DNA of 64,000 bases from contig DBOC01000012.1 in the NCBI GenBank assembly GCA_002299895.1, positions 1 to 64,000 on the forward strand, read 5' to 3'. The stretch comes from Sphingomonadales bacterium UBA656. GTDB lineage: Bacteria; Pseudomonadota; Alphaproteobacteria; Sphingomonadales; Sphingomonadaceae. A program made the translations under genes and the position numbers. This document shows, one piece after another, positions 37,030-45,954 of this stretch. Below the pieces are notes generated by a model. The model was not told the origin of the DNA, ran no database searches, and saw only the letters and a program-made list of their open reading frames with translations. Every line of letters begins with the position of its first letter. The stretch's first letter is position 1.

Positions 37030-37335
37030 ATGGTTTGGGACCTTGGCCTGGCAATGCGAAAAAAAGAGGAGTTCGAGTCGGAACGGCTCATGAACTTCGA
37101 GTTTTGGCAGCGTGTCCGTGCGACGCGCCTCTTTGCTCGACAGGTCGGCTTAAATGAAGAGACGTTAGTGGGCGAGATTGCCATGCGAGGCAGCGATGAC
37201 TTACTTGATTTGGTGGCTCAAAATGCCTCTCGCTCCAGAGATGACATAGCCACGATTTATGAACAATGCCTCAGCGAAGCGCGCCAGCAACTGATTGCAG
37301 AAAGAGGGGATCCTACGCCCAATCGGTTGGGGTAG
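37030..37335 (+). CDS. Small hypothetical protein (possible regulatory helix bundle)
   Basis: 101 residues, unrecognised. Predominantly helical and charged: LGLAMRKKEEFESERLMNFE, then FARQVGLNEETLVGEIAMRG, then EQCLSEARQQLIAERG. No Cys, membrane segment or signal peptide. It is preceded by a relict copy of its own C-terminus, so the family has been duplicated in place. The start at ATG 37030 has no strong Shine-Dalgarno; ATG 37051 is an alternative. Confidence 0.5.
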   Translation: MVWDLGLAMRKKEEFESERLMNFEFWQRVRATRLFARQVGLNEETLVGEIAMRGSDDLLDLVAQNASRSRDDIATIYEQCLSEARQQLIAERGDPTPNRLG

Positions 37336-37400
37336 CGACCGCAATTGGTTCGATTACGGAGGTTCCGCTTTTGGCAGCAAAGGCGATATCGCTTAAGTCA

Positions 37401-37590
37401 TTGAAATCATTGGAGCGGGCGAAGGGATTCGAACCCTCGACCCCAACCTTGGCAAGATTCGGTTCTATGAAAATTTGGCGTTATATCAGATGCTTATTCG
37501 GCTCTTGAAAAATCCGAACACGATCCGAACATTTTCAGCGGCATTTACTCGGAAGGCTTTGTGTTCAATGCTGTAGCGGAAGCCGCCGTT
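37401..37590 (-). repeat. Attachment-site remnant 2: tRNA-Gly(GCC) 3' half in a direct repeat
   Basis: 37411-37456 (minus strand) is the same tRNA-Gly 3' half as at 52,312, base for base, from CTTGCCAAGG to TCCA. The left flank TTGAAATCAT and about 130 bases on the right are shared with copy 3, including the tandem ATCCGAACACG-ATCCGAACA (two units). No other gene is visible in 37336-37694. Confidence 0.88.
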
Positions 37591-37694
37591 CGTTAGGGCG
37601 CATCGAACAGTCGGTTTCGCGCTTCAATTCAAGGAGTTTGGAAACGGCAAATTAGTTTGCTGAAGCAAGCATGTTTCGCCTCTATCGGCTTTGC

Positions 37695-38786
37695 TCAACC
37701 TTGACCCACTTTTCGGAAATGATAGCTGTGGTCGCCGAACATTGCGTCACAGGCAAGCAAGTGCTTGTGATAGTGGCTTACACTAAGTTCGTCGGTCATG
37801 CCGACCCCGCCATGGGTCTGAATTGCCGCCTCGCCAATAGCCCGTCCAAGTTTACCGGTCTGCCCCTTTAAGATTGCGATGTCGCGAGGCCCTGATGCTC
37901 CCGATTCAGCTAGTGCGGTGGTATAGATCAAGGTTGCGCGGGCCTTGCCATAAGCAATCTTCATATCAGCGAGCCGATGGGCAACCGCCTGAAAGCCTGC
38001 GATAGGCATACCGAACTGCTTGCGGGTCATCGCATATTCTGAAGTGAGTGTTACAAGAGCGCCCATCGCACCAACCGCCTCGGCGCATTGCACGATGATG
38101 GCGTTGGCAAGGATGCGATCGAGTTGCTGATCAGCACCAGTCAGCAATACGGCGCGGACACCATCGAACCGGATGTTGGCTGTGCTGCGTCCGTCAATGG
38201 TGGGATAGGCGCGCGTCTGAATGCCCTCAGCCCCGGCCTCGACCAGAAACAGCGCAGGCGCGCCACCTTCGCCCATGCGAGCGACCACGACCAGCGCTTG
38301 CGCATCGCCACCCGCAACCACTAACCGCTTTTCGCCAAATACGGCGTAACATTCGCCGCTTTTCTGCGCCGTCATAGTGACAAGATCAAGCGACGGTGTG
38401 CCATGGCCCTCTTCATACGCGAAGGCGATTACAGCCTCACCTGCGATCAACTTGTGTAGCCAGGCTTGCGCATCGGTGCCATCTGCGGCAGCTAAAGCCG
38501 CACCCGCCAACATGACTGAATGGGTAAAAGGTTCGGTTACCAAGTGTCTACCAAAGAGTTCGGCAAAAGCGACGCAGTCGGTTACCGATCCACCCAGTCC
38601 TCCCCGTTCCTGACTAAAAGGCAGCGCTAGCAGACCCATCTCGGCGAATTGCTGCCAGACATCCGGTGACCAGGGTGCATGGCTTCGCACAATTTTCTGG
38701 CGGGCGTCGAAATCGTAATTTTTTTCCAGATATTTGCCAACGCTGTCGCGAAGCATCTGTTGTTCTTCGGTGTAATTGAAATCCAT
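37695..38786 (-). CDS. Acyl-CoA dehydrogenase, partner subunit 1
   Basis: 363 residues of the acyl-CoA dehydrogenase fold, starting MDFNYTEEQQMLRDSVGKYL. Recognisable FAD-contact elements are TRKQFGMPIAGFQAV and TQTHGGVGMT-like IQTHGGVGMTDELSV near the C-terminus. The usual middle-domain YxxTEP-type segment is degenerate. It begins five bases after the stop of the second dehydrogenase; such pairs often form alpha2-beta2 enzymes (ChsE4-ChsE5 type) acting on bulky, ring-bearing acyl-CoAs. Start ATG 38786 fits the close spacing better than 38828. Confidence 0.88.
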   Translation of the reverse strand: MDFNYTEEQQMLRDSVGKYLEKNYDFDARQKIVRSHAPWSPDVWQQFAEMGLLALPFSQERGGLGGSVTDCVAFAELFGRHLVTEPFTHSVMLAGAALAAADGTDAQAWLHKLIAGEAVIAFAYEEGHGTPSLDLVTMTAQKSGECYAVFGEKRLVVAGGDAQALVVVARMGEGGAPALFLVEAGAEGIQTRAYPTIDGRSTANIRFDGVRAVLLTGADQQLDRILANAIIVQCAEAVGAMGALVTLTSEYAMTRKQFGMPIAGFQAVAHRLADMKIAYGKARATLIYTTALAESGASGPRDIAILKGQTGKLGRAIGEAAIQTHGGVGMTDELSVSHYHKHLLACDAMFGDHSYHFRKVGQG

Positions 38787-38790
38787 GATC

Positions 38791-40011
38791 TCAGGCTCCT
38801 GCACCAGAGGAAGCCATGCTGCGTGCAATCAAGTCACGTTGCACTTCATTCGATCCCGCATAGATCGTCGTTGCACGGCTATTGAGATAGAGCGGCATCG
38901 CGACAAGATCGAACTCACTGCCGAGTGGTTCAACATTCGAGCCGACCCGTAAAGCCTCAAGCTGCCGTGCCAGCGAATCGACGCCCGATACTTGCATCAT
39001 CAGCGTTGAGGCGCGCTGAATCAGTTCAGAGTTGATGGTCTTATTCATCGATGGAAAAGCAGGATCTTGGGCGACTTCATGACCGCTAATTGCCAGTTTT
39101 TCGAAATGTCCGAGCGAAGCAATGTCAGCTTCGAGTTCGCCTACATCGCGTTGAAACACCGGATCGTCCGCGAGCATGCCGCCAAATGGAGACGGTGTTT
39201 GGGCAGCTGCCGCCCGCGCGCGTTCACAATAACGTGTAAGTGCGGGGCTTGCACCGCCGCTACCGCCGCGCTCATGCTTGAGCAGGTGCTTGGCGACACT
39301 CCAGCCGTCATTTTCTGCCCCAACCCTGCCCGATTGAGGCACGCGTACATTGTCGAAAAATACTTCGCACTGCTCGGGAAAGCCGTCGAGCCCAACTATA
39401 GGGCGCACCACCATGCCTGGATAATCCATCCGGTCGAGCAACAGGAAAGTGATCCCCTGCTGCTTCTTGCCTTCGTTACTCGTGCGCACCAGCATGAACA
39501 TGCGGTTGGCGTGGTGGGCGTAGGTCGTCCAGATTTTCGAACCGTTGATGATATAGTCATCGCCATCGGCATCCGCCCGGCAGCTCAATGAGGCCAGGTC
39601 GGAGCCGGAATTGGGTTCCGAATAGCCCTGCGCCCAAAAATCCTGACCGCTCAAAATACGGGGAAGATAAAGATCTTTTTGCGCTTGCGTGCCAAGATCA
39701 ATCAGAAGCGGTCCGACCATGCCCAGCGACTGTGGAAGTAAGGGCGGAAGGTCGGCTTTGCGATATTCCTCTGCGAAAATGAAACGCTGCTCGACGCTCC
39801 ATCCAGTGCCTCCATAGTCCTTCGGCCAATGCGGTGCGACCCAGCCTTGGTCATACAGGATCCGGTGCCACTCCATACATTCCTTAAAGGGCGCAAAGAC
39901 GCTTGTGGTCTTGCGCCCTGCTTCGCGGATCGCTGGCGTTGGCGCACTGGCAAAAAAATCAGCCACCTCGCGGCGAAATGCTTCGAGCTCTGGCGCAAAA
40001 TCGATATTCAT
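38791..40011 (-). CDS. Acyl-CoA dehydrogenase, partner subunit 2
   Basis: 406 residues. Substrate/FAD middle domain QGYSEPNSGSDLASLSCRAD is well kept, and KHLLKHERGG carries an acidic residue where steroid-type dehydrogenases hold the catalytic base. The C-terminus has YAGSNEVQRDLIARS. It opens the two-gene operon reading left and its promoter faces the GST gene at 40,108; a TTGACA (-35-like, minus strand) overlaps the shared palindrome at 40,043-40,070. Confidence 0.9.
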   Translation of the reverse strand: MNIDFAPELEAFRREVADFFASAPTPAIREAGRKTTSVFAPFKECMEWHRILYDQGWVAPHWPKDYGGTGWSVEQRFIFAEEYRKADLPPLLPQSLGMVGPLLIDLGTQAQKDLYLPRILSGQDFWAQGYSEPNSGSDLASLSCRADADGDDYIINGSKIWTTYAHHANRMFMLVRTSNEGKKQQGITFLLLDRMDYPGMVVRPIVGLDGFPEQCEVFFDNVRVPQSGRVGAENDGWSVAKHLLKHERGGSGGASPALTRYCERARAAAAQTPSPFGGMLADDPVFQRDVGELEADIASLGHFEKLAISGHEVAQDPAFPSMNKTINSELIQRASTLMMQVSGVDSLARQLEALRVGSNVEPLGSEFDLVAMPLYLNSRATTIYAGSNEVQRDLIARSMASSGAGA

Positions 40012-40042
40012 GACTGTTTTCCTGACCAGCTGTATATGAACA

Positions 40043-40070
40043 CACTATTGGCATTTTAGTGTCAATTGTC
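40043..40070. promoter_or_regulatory. Operator copy 1 (shared island B palindrome)
   Basis: CACTATTGGCATT, TT, AGTGTCAATTGTC. Its left arm CTATTGGCAT is identical to the left arm of the near-perfect palindrome at 47,034 and the right arm matches at 7 of 10 positions. It lies between the divergent dehydrogenase and GST genes and overlaps likely promoter hexamers. Confidence 0.6.
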
Positions 40071-40107
40071 TAGTCGTTTCGAAAGCCACTCTTCAAAAGG
40101 TCATCTT

Positions 40108-41130
40108 ATGCCGCAGCCAACGCAAAAATTTCGCCTCATGGGTCTGCCTCTGTCGCCCTACAGCATGAAGGTGCAGTCATATTTTAATTTCAAGGGCCTC
40201 AATTTTGAATGGATCTCCCGCAGCATCAAGAATGAAAAGCTTTTTCAAGAACACGCAAAGGTTCAGCTGATCCCGCTTCTGTTCCTCCCCAATGGCGAGG
40301 TGATGCAGGACTCCACCCCCATCATCGAACGTATCGAAGGTGAATATCCGGAGCCCTCAATCCACCCTGAAGATACTGCATTGTGGTTTCTGTCCTGCTT
40401 GTTTGAAGAATTCGGCGATGAATGGTGCAACAAGCTAATGTTCTTCCAGCGCTGGTTTTATCCAGCCGATGCCAAGTCGACCGGCGACCGGCTGGCAGGC
40501 TATCGGTTAGAAGGACAATGGTGGGGTGCGCTAGCCAAGCCGGTCCTGTCGCATCTGATGGTCCGCCGAATGGTGCCGCGCCTTAGCTTTGCCGGCGCAA
40601 ATGGAACGAATATCCCTCAATTGCAGCAATCTTTCATCGATCTGTCGGCAATGCTGGACGGGCATTTCGCATCGCGTCCGTATCTGCTCGGCCAGCGGCC
40701 ATGCTTTGGTGACTTCGGACTGTGGTGCAATCTGCATCAGGCTTGGACCGACCCAACCGCTAACGCATATCTTGAAGCCAATGCGCCTAATCTCGTTGCC
40801 TACATAAAGCGCATGCTCACGCCGTCAATGGAAGGGGAATTCGAACCGCTAGAAAGCCTATTACCGACGCTGGAGCCGATCCTCACTAGCGAAGTGGCAG
40901 AGCGTTTTCTGCCGTGGATGGCGGCCAACCATGCTGCATGGGCAGCGGGCGAAAAGGAAACAAGTCTTAATATGAAGGGCGCGCCCTTCCGCCAGAAGAC
41001 CTTCAAATATCAGGTCGTCACGCTGGATCAGTTGCGGAGCAAGCTAACCAGCGTGGCCGAGAACAGGCAGCTCGTCGCCTTGCTGGAACGCACTGGCTGC
41101 CTGCCTTACCTCAAAAATGGCGATAGCTAG
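40108..41130 (+). CDS. Glutathione S-transferase family protein
   Basis: 340 residues, longer than typical GSTs. N-terminal thioredoxin fold (FRLMGLPLSPYSMKVQSYF, VQLIPLLFLPNG, QDSTPIIERIE) with the SPYS segment in the active-site position and a long alpha-helical C-terminal domain. May use glutathione to open, isomerise or detoxify a pathway intermediate. ATG 40108 follows AAAAGG. It is divergently transcribed from the dehydrogenase pair under the shared operator. Confidence 0.8.
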   Translation: MPQPTQKFRLMGLPLSPYSMKVQSYFNFKGLNFEWISRSIKNEKLFQEHAKVQLIPLLFLPNGEVMQDSTPIIERIEGEYPEPSIHPEDTALWFLSCLFEEFGDEWCNKLMFFQRWFYPADAKSTGDRLAGYRLEGQWWGALAKPVLSHLMVRRMVPRLSFAGANGTNIPQLQQSFIDLSAMLDGHFASRPYLLGQRPCFGDFGLWCNLHQAWTDPTANAYLEANAPNLVAYIKRMLTPSMEGEFEPLESLLPTLEPILTSEVAERFLPWMAANHAAWAAGEKETSLNMKGAPFRQKTFKYQVVTLDQLRSKLTSVAENRQLVALLERTGCLPYLKNGDS

Positions 41131-42095
41131 GCGAACATTTTCGTTACTCGGCCCGTGATTATCTCTTTCGCATCGGCCATGATCCGGTCGATCACTTCTT
41201 GACAGGTTGGCACATCGCGCACGAAGGCCCCAGAAAGGCCCGCCGTAACCATCCCTGCTTCGATATCACCAGTGCTCCAGGCTATTTCCTGGTTTGCGCC
41301 CGAGACATATTTGTGGACTTCCTCGAAGCCGCCGCCAGCTGCTTCGATCTCAGCGACTTTCTCAGAAATAGAATTGCGATAGACGCGAGCTGTGTTGCGA
41401 TAGCTGCGGAATATAACTTGGGTTTGGTTCTCATCCATTTCGACAATCTTGTCCTTAATTCCCTGATGGATCGGAGCTTCCTTGGTCGCCATGAAGCGCG
41501 TGCCCATATTGACCCCATCACAGCCTAGCACCAAAGCAGCTGCCAGTCCGCGGCCATCAGCAATCCCGCCCGAAGCGACCACAGGAATGGTAAGTGCATC
41601 GGCAGCGGCGGGGAACAGAACCAACCCGCCAATATCATGTTCGCCGGGATGGCCGGCGCATTCAAAGCCATCGATGCTGACGACATCAACACCAATACGC
41701 TCTGCAGCCAGCGCATGGCGCACCGTGACACATTTGTGGATCACCTTGATCCCGGCAGCCTTGAACGCTTCCATAAACGGTTCAGGAGAACGACCTGCAG
41801 TCTCGACCAACTTGACGCCGCTTTCCACAATCACGCGGATATATTCGCCATAGTCAACTGGAGAAGCGACCACGCCAACGGTTACATTGACTGCAAAGGG
41901 TTTGCTAGTCAGCGATTGGCAACGGGCGATTTCCTCGCGCAACCCATCGGCGGTTTTACACGTCAGGGCGGTCATCACGCCTAATCCGCCTGCATTGGAA
42001 ACGGCAGCAGCGAGATCCGCTGTACCGACCCGCATCATACCTCCGCAGATAATGGGCGTGTCTATTTCGAGCAATTCAGTCAGTCTGGTTTTCAT
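41127..42095 (-). CDS. Nitronate monooxygenase / IpdC-like FMN flavoprotein
   Basis: 322-residue TIM-barrel flavoprotein of the 2-nitropropane dioxygenase family: TPIICGGMMRVGTADLAAAV, FECAGHPGEHDIGG (His of the active site region) and SGGIADGRGLAAALVLGCDG then MGTRFMATKEAPIH for FMN phosphate binding. In CoA-linked steroid breakdown, members of this family (IpdC) hydroxylate ring CoA esters, which suits its place beside acyl-CoA dehydrogenases and an acyl-CoA synthetase better than nitronate detoxification. It is convergent with the GST gene, and divergent from the acyl-CoA synthetase. Confidence 0.88.
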   Translation of the reverse strand: MKTRLTELLEIDTPIICGGMMRVGTADLAAAVSNAGGLGVMTALTCKTADGLREEIARCQSLTSKPFAVNVTVGVVASPVDYGEYIRVIVESGVKLVETAGRSPEPFMEAFKAAGIKVIHKCVTVRHALAAERIGVDVVSIDGFECAGHPGEHDIGGLVLFPAAADALTIPVVASGGIADGRGLAAALVLGCDGVNMGTRFMATKEAPIHQGIKDKIVEMDENQTQVIFRSYRNTARVYRNSISEKVAEIEAAGGGFEEVHKYVSGANQEIAWSTGDIEAGMVTAGLSGAFVRDVPTCQEVIDRIMADAKEIITGRVTKMFA

Positions 42096-42155
42096 ATTGT
42101 CTCTCCAAAATTTTAGCGAAGATATTCATTCCTGCACATCATTGCGTTGAGTAAA

Positions 42156-42183
42156 AAGTTATGGCACTCTTCTGCCATAATAT
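42156..42183. promoter_or_regulatory. Operator copy 2 (shared island B palindrome)
   Basis: TTATGGCA (42159-42166), six bases, TGCCATAA (42173-42180): perfect 8-base arms with the TGGCA-N6-TGCCA core seen at 47,034. It lies between the divergent flavoprotein and acyl-CoA synthetase genes. Confidence 0.65.
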
Positions 42184-42238
42184 TGTGGCAGGTCAAGCAA
42201 TAAGCCGCCGCGCATGCAGTAAACCCGAGGAGAGAGCA

Positions 42239-44029
42239 GTGGTGCTGAGAGCGATTGGCAAGATTCGACAAGAGGTTACCTTCATCAAAGATGTTTACGG
42301 GGTGATGCAGGTGCTAAAGGAACTGCAACCCGATTCACCGGTAACAATTGTTGACGAGATTGAAGCGAGTGTTGACCGGTGCGGAGACAAGGATGCCTTC
42401 GTCTTTGAAGGTCAAAAGTTGAGCTACAGAGAGTTCGATGCGCGCGCCAACCGAATTGCACATTGGGCGCTGGAGCAAGGTTTTGCGCCTGGCGATACCG
42501 TGGCGCTAATGCTGGAGAATTGTCCCGACTACCCAGCCGTCTGGTTCGGCCTTGCCAAAGTCGGGGTTGTGACGGCGTTGATCAACACCAATCTTCAAGG
42601 CGATGGACTGCGCCATTGCATCTCAATCGCCGAGAGCAAAGCTGTGATCTCAGGGGGGCAGCAGGCCGGGTATGTTGCCGCGCTTTATCCAGCGAATGAC
42701 CGCACAATGGCTGTATGGGACTTTGATGGCCGGTCAGGCGCCGACTTTGAAGCGGCGCTGACTGGTTTGCCAGAAACGCGCCCCAGCGGCGAACGGCGTG
42801 CGCATCTAACGGGCGCTGATGGAGCACTTTTCATCTACACCTCGGGCACCACTGGGCTGCCGAAGGCGGCGAGAATCACCCACACCCGGCTGCGCGGCAT
42901 GGCCCGCTATGCACGCATTCTGGGCAAAGTCGACGCGCAGGACAGGATATATAACACGCTGCCCATGTATCATTCGACAGGCGGAGGCATGGGAACAGCC
43001 GGTCCGCTGATTTATGGAGCGACCATCATCTTGCGGCGCAAGCTATCGGTATCGGCCTTTTGGGATGACGCAGTGGAACATGGCGCGACCAAGTTCGTCT
43101 ATATCGGGGAACTTTGTCGCTACCTCTTGAATTCCCCGCAGCATCCCCGCGAGCGAGCCCACAAGGTGATCGCTGGTTTCGGCAACGGCATGCGCGGGGA
43201 AGTGTGGCAGCCCTTTGTCGAGCGGTTCGGCGTGCCAAATATGTATGAATTTTATGGCTCGACAGAGGGTAATGTCGCGCTCGTCAATTTGAGCGGAAAG
43301 GTTGGAGCAATTGGCCGTCTGCCACCCTGGCTTGGTGCCAAGATGGGGATAGCCTTCGTCAAATTTGATGTCGCCGATGAGAAACCGATGCGAGGCCCAG
43401 ACGGTTTCTGCATTAAAGCCGATGTTGATGAACCGGGTGAGGCGCTGGGTAAGATTGGTACAAGTGGAACCACCGCATTTGAAGGCTATCACGACAAAAA
43501 CGCGACTGCGGCGAAGATCCTGTCCGATGTATTCGAAAAGGGCGATCGCTGGTTCCGAACCGGCGACTTAATGCGGCGTGACAAGGAAGGCTATGTCTAT
43601 TTTGTCGACCGCATCGGCGACACCTTCCGCTGGAAAGGCGAGAATGTTGCGACCAACGATGTTAGCGATGCGGTTTCGAAATTTCCCGGAGTGCAGCTTG
43701 CCAACGCTTATGGTGTTGAGGTGCCCGGTGCCGATGGCCGCGCAGGGATGGTGGCAATGACTGTCGACGACAGCTTCCGGATCGAAGGGCTGGCCAACCA
43801 TCTGAAAGCAAGCCTGCCATCCTATGCCGTGCCGCTGTTCCTGCGCATTCAACCAGAGGCTGAAACGACTGGAACGATGAAGCTGTTAAAACTGACCTTG
43901 GTCAAAGAAGGTTTCGATCTCGCAAAGGTCAGTGATCCGATCTGGTTTCTTGAGCCTGGCAAACCCGACTATGTTATGCTCGGAAAAGAGCAAATGGATC
44001 GCATCCATTCTAAGGAGTACCGCCTGTGA
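42239..44029 (+). CDS. Acyl-CoA synthetase, FadD/VLCS (SLC27-like) type
   Basis: 596 residues, adenylate-forming enzyme that activates a carboxylic acid to its CoA ester. P-loop FIYTSGTTGLPKAARITHTR, then MYEFYGSTEGNVALVN and RTGDLMRRDKEGYVYFVDR, and WKGENVATNDVSD carry the hinge and adenylation motifs. The sequence around GEWVAT.. resembles the long-chain/steroid CoA ligase (SLC27) branch. GTG 42239 is chosen because GAGGAGAG lies 8 bases upstream; the open frame extends to 42161. Its TGA overlaps the GTG start of the next gene. Confidence 0.9.
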   Translation: MVLRAIGKIRQEVTFIKDVYGVMQVLKELQPDSPVTIVDEIEASVDRCGDKDAFVFEGQKLSYREFDARANRIAHWALEQGFAPGDTVALMLENCPDYPAVWFGLAKVGVVTALINTNLQGDGLRHCISIAESKAVISGGQQAGYVAALYPANDRTMAVWDFDGRSGADFEAALTGLPETRPSGERRAHLTGADGALFIYTSGTTGLPKAARITHTRLRGMARYARILGKVDAQDRIYNTLPMYHSTGGGMGTAGPLIYGATIILRRKLSVSAFWDDAVEHGATKFVYIGELCRYLLNSPQHPRERAHKVIAGFGNGMRGEVWQPFVERFGVPNMYEFYGSTEGNVALVNLSGKVGAIGRLPPWLGAKMGIAFVKFDVADEKPMRGPDGFCIKADVDEPGEALGKIGTSGTTAFEGYHDKNATAAKILSDVFEKGDRWFRTGDLMRRDKEGYVYFVDRIGDTFRWKGENVATNDVSDAVSKFPGVQLANAYGVEVPGADGRAGMVAMTVDDSFRIEGLANHLKASLPSYAVPLFLRIQPEAETTGTMKLLKLTLVKEGFDLAKVSDPIWFLEPGKPDYVMLGKEQMDRIHSKEYRL

Positions 44030-45258
44030 GCCTTCAACCGGAGCCTGCAAACAATCCCAATGGGCGGATGATGACCGATCCGCCAACGTGGCTGCGCCAC
44101 TTGATGGGCTATTTTGGCAGTCGCCTTATAAATCCCGTGCATCGGGCCAAGCGACGTGCGAAATTTGAAAAGGAGAGGGTGAAATCGGGTGCGCCGCACC
44201 GGGTCGAATATTTCCACCAGCATGACGATCCTTATTCGCATCTCGCACAGCAAGTGCTGGACACTCTGAAAGCCCGCTATGACATCGAACTCGTCATCCA
44301 TCAAATCCGCGCTAGCGGGGGCAAGAACCAGCCCGAACAGGACAAGCTGAGTACATGGGCGCGCCGCGATGCTGAGTTGATTGCTCCATATTATGGTTTG
44401 CAACGACCTTCTGAAATGAAGGATCGCGGGGATATCGTTCCGGTTGAGGCAGCGCTGGACATAGGCAGCGCGCGGCTGTCCAAACTGGGGCACTATTCAG
44501 GCGCGATGTTCTATTATGGTGGAGAATGGTTTTGGGGCGTCGACCGCCTATTTTACCTTGAGCAATGGTTGCGCGATGTCGGTGCGTGCGTAGATCCCGA
44601 ACAGCCCTTTATCTGTCCGCGCCCGGATATTGATGTCAGCGGGGCTGACGCCAGCCAATTGACACTCGATTTTTACCCTTCGCTCAACTCACCCTACACC
44701 TCAATCATCTTTGACCGTACCATAGCCATGGCCAGAGAATGCGGCATCATACTCAATCACAAGCCAGTTCTACCGATGATCATGCGCGGTGTGCCCGCTA
44801 CGCGTCAAAAGGGCATGTATATATTGTCCGATACCAAACGCGAAGCTGAGCATCTGGGGCGCGAATTTGGACCAGCAATCTCTCCGATTGGCGAGCCGAC
44901 ACGCAAAATTTATTCGCTGTTCTCATGGGCCAGGAAACAAGGAAAGGATATCGCCTTGATGTCATCAGCGTTGCGCTTGACTTGGACGCAAGGCGAAGGG
45001 CTTCACCGAAAAAATGGATTGCGGAAAGCGGTCGAACTTGCTGGCTTGGATTGGAAAGAGGCGCAGCGTCATCTCGGGTCAGACGGTTGGAAATTAGAAA
45101 CTGCGCGGTATCAGATCGAGATGACCGAAGAGTTAGGTCTTTGGGGCGTTCCCAGCTATCGCCTCCACGGCGGTGCTGGTGAGCCGGAGTTGTGCGTCTG
45201 GGGACAGGATCGCTTGTGGCTGGTGGCTGCTGAAATCCGCCGACGCGCCAAATTGTGA
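44026..45258 (+). CDS. Tandem kappa-GST/DsbA-like (HCCA isomerase-type) protein
   Basis: 410 residues holding two thioredoxin-fold modules of the 2-hydroxychromene-2-carboxylate isomerase (kappa GST) kind. The first opens FHQHDDPYSHLAQQ (active-site loop at 67-71), the second LDFYPSLNSPYTSIIFD (221-225), with a cis-Pro loop LGLWGVPSYRL at 371-380. Neither has a CxxC, so it is not a disulfide enzyme; a glutathione-dependent isomerase is likely. GTG 44026 is preceded by AAGGAG and overlaps the synthetase stop (GTGA), so the two are coupled. Confidence 0.8.
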   Translation: MSLQPEPANNPNGRMMTDPPTWLRHLMGYFGSRLINPVHRAKRRAKFEKERVKSGAPHRVEYFHQHDDPYSHLAQQVLDTLKARYDIELVIHQIRASGGKNQPEQDKLSTWARRDAELIAPYYGLQRPSEMKDRGDIVPVEAALDIGSARLSKLGHYSGAMFYYGGEWFWGVDRLFYLEQWLRDVGACVDPEQPFICPRPDIDVSGADASQLTLDFYPSLNSPYTSIIFDRTIAMARECGIILNHKPVLPMIMRGVPATRQKGMYILSDTKREAEHLGREFGPAISPIGEPTRKIYSLFSWARKQGKDIALMSSALRLTWTQGEGLHRKNGLRKAVELAGLDWKEAQRHLGSDGWKLETARYQIEMTEELGLWGVPSYRLHGGAGEPELCVWGQDRLWLVAAEIRRRAKL

Positions 45259-45324
45259 GTGCAACAGTCTGGAGTTTTCGAAGGATCTTTGGCAAGAGCT
45301 TTGCCGAATAGGCAATGGGTGATT

Positions 45325-45954
45325 ATGAACAGCGCTGCACAAGCAATTAGGAGAGCGATGGAGGCCACTGAGCCGGTGGCAGATGGTCGCCGGGCCCGCA
45401 GCGTCGTGAGTAGATCGCGGATCATCAAGGCGATCGTCGAACTAGTAGCTGAAGGTGATCCAGATCCGAGCGCAACCACCGTTGCCGACCGGACCGGAAT
45501 CAGTCTGCGCACAGTATTTCGCCATTTTGAGGAAAAGGACGCGATCCTTAATGCAATCGACGATTTGCTCGTCGCCGCCTACCAGCCCTTGCTTGCCGCG
45601 CCATTCAGGTCTGATAACTGGAAGGACCAACTGACAGAGCTGATTGAACGGCGCTGCGCTATCAACGAGGCTGCGGCAATATTTCGTATTTCCGCCGTCA
45701 TGCAACGCTATCGCTCTCCCTTCGTTGCAACAAAATATCGCCACCTATATGCCGCAGAAAAGCGCATGCTTGATGCAGTTCTACCTATTGAATTGCAGAC
45801 TTCAACCAAGGCAGGGCGCGAGATTTTGATTGCTTGCAGCTTCGATAGCTGGCGTCTTCTCAGACAGGATGAAGAGCTGTCCGCGGAGCAAACTATTACT
45901 GCAATCAAACAGCTTGTGGGCGACATCGTGGAGAGACTGGCTCCTGTCACATGA
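45325..45954 (+). CDS. TetR family regulator of the island B module
   Basis: 209 residues. The HTH lies in ATTVADRTGISLRTVFRHFEEKD (about residues 50-72); the remaining helices form a ligand domain with low conservation. A GTG at 45259, directly after the previous stop, is an alternative start. Being third in the synthetase operon and the only regulator near the three palindromes, it is the best candidate to bind them. Its ligand is likely a CoA ester of the pathway, which is inference. It is convergent with the MBL gene, overlapping by 8 bases. Confidence 0.85.
   Translation: MNSAAQAIRRAMEATEPVADGRRARSVVSRSRIIKAIVELVAEGDPDPSATTVADRTGISLRTVFRHFEEKDAILNAIDDLLVAAYQPLLAAPFRSDNWKDQLTELIERRCAINEAAAIFRISAVMQRYRSPFVATKYRHLYAAEKRMLDAVLPIELQTSTKAGREILIACSFDSWRLLRQDEELSAEQTITAIKQLVGDIVERLAPVT

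Larger units (their letters stand above)
32951..37410. mobile_element. Island A (TonB receptor, secreted SurE), bounded by tRNA-Gly fragments
   Basis: Segment between tRNA-Gly 3'-half copies 1 and 2. It carries a TonB receptor, a secreted SurE-like gene, a small unknown gene and its relict. No integrase or transposase is present. The limits are inferred from the att-like repeats, so the exact ends are approximate. Confidence 0.5.
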
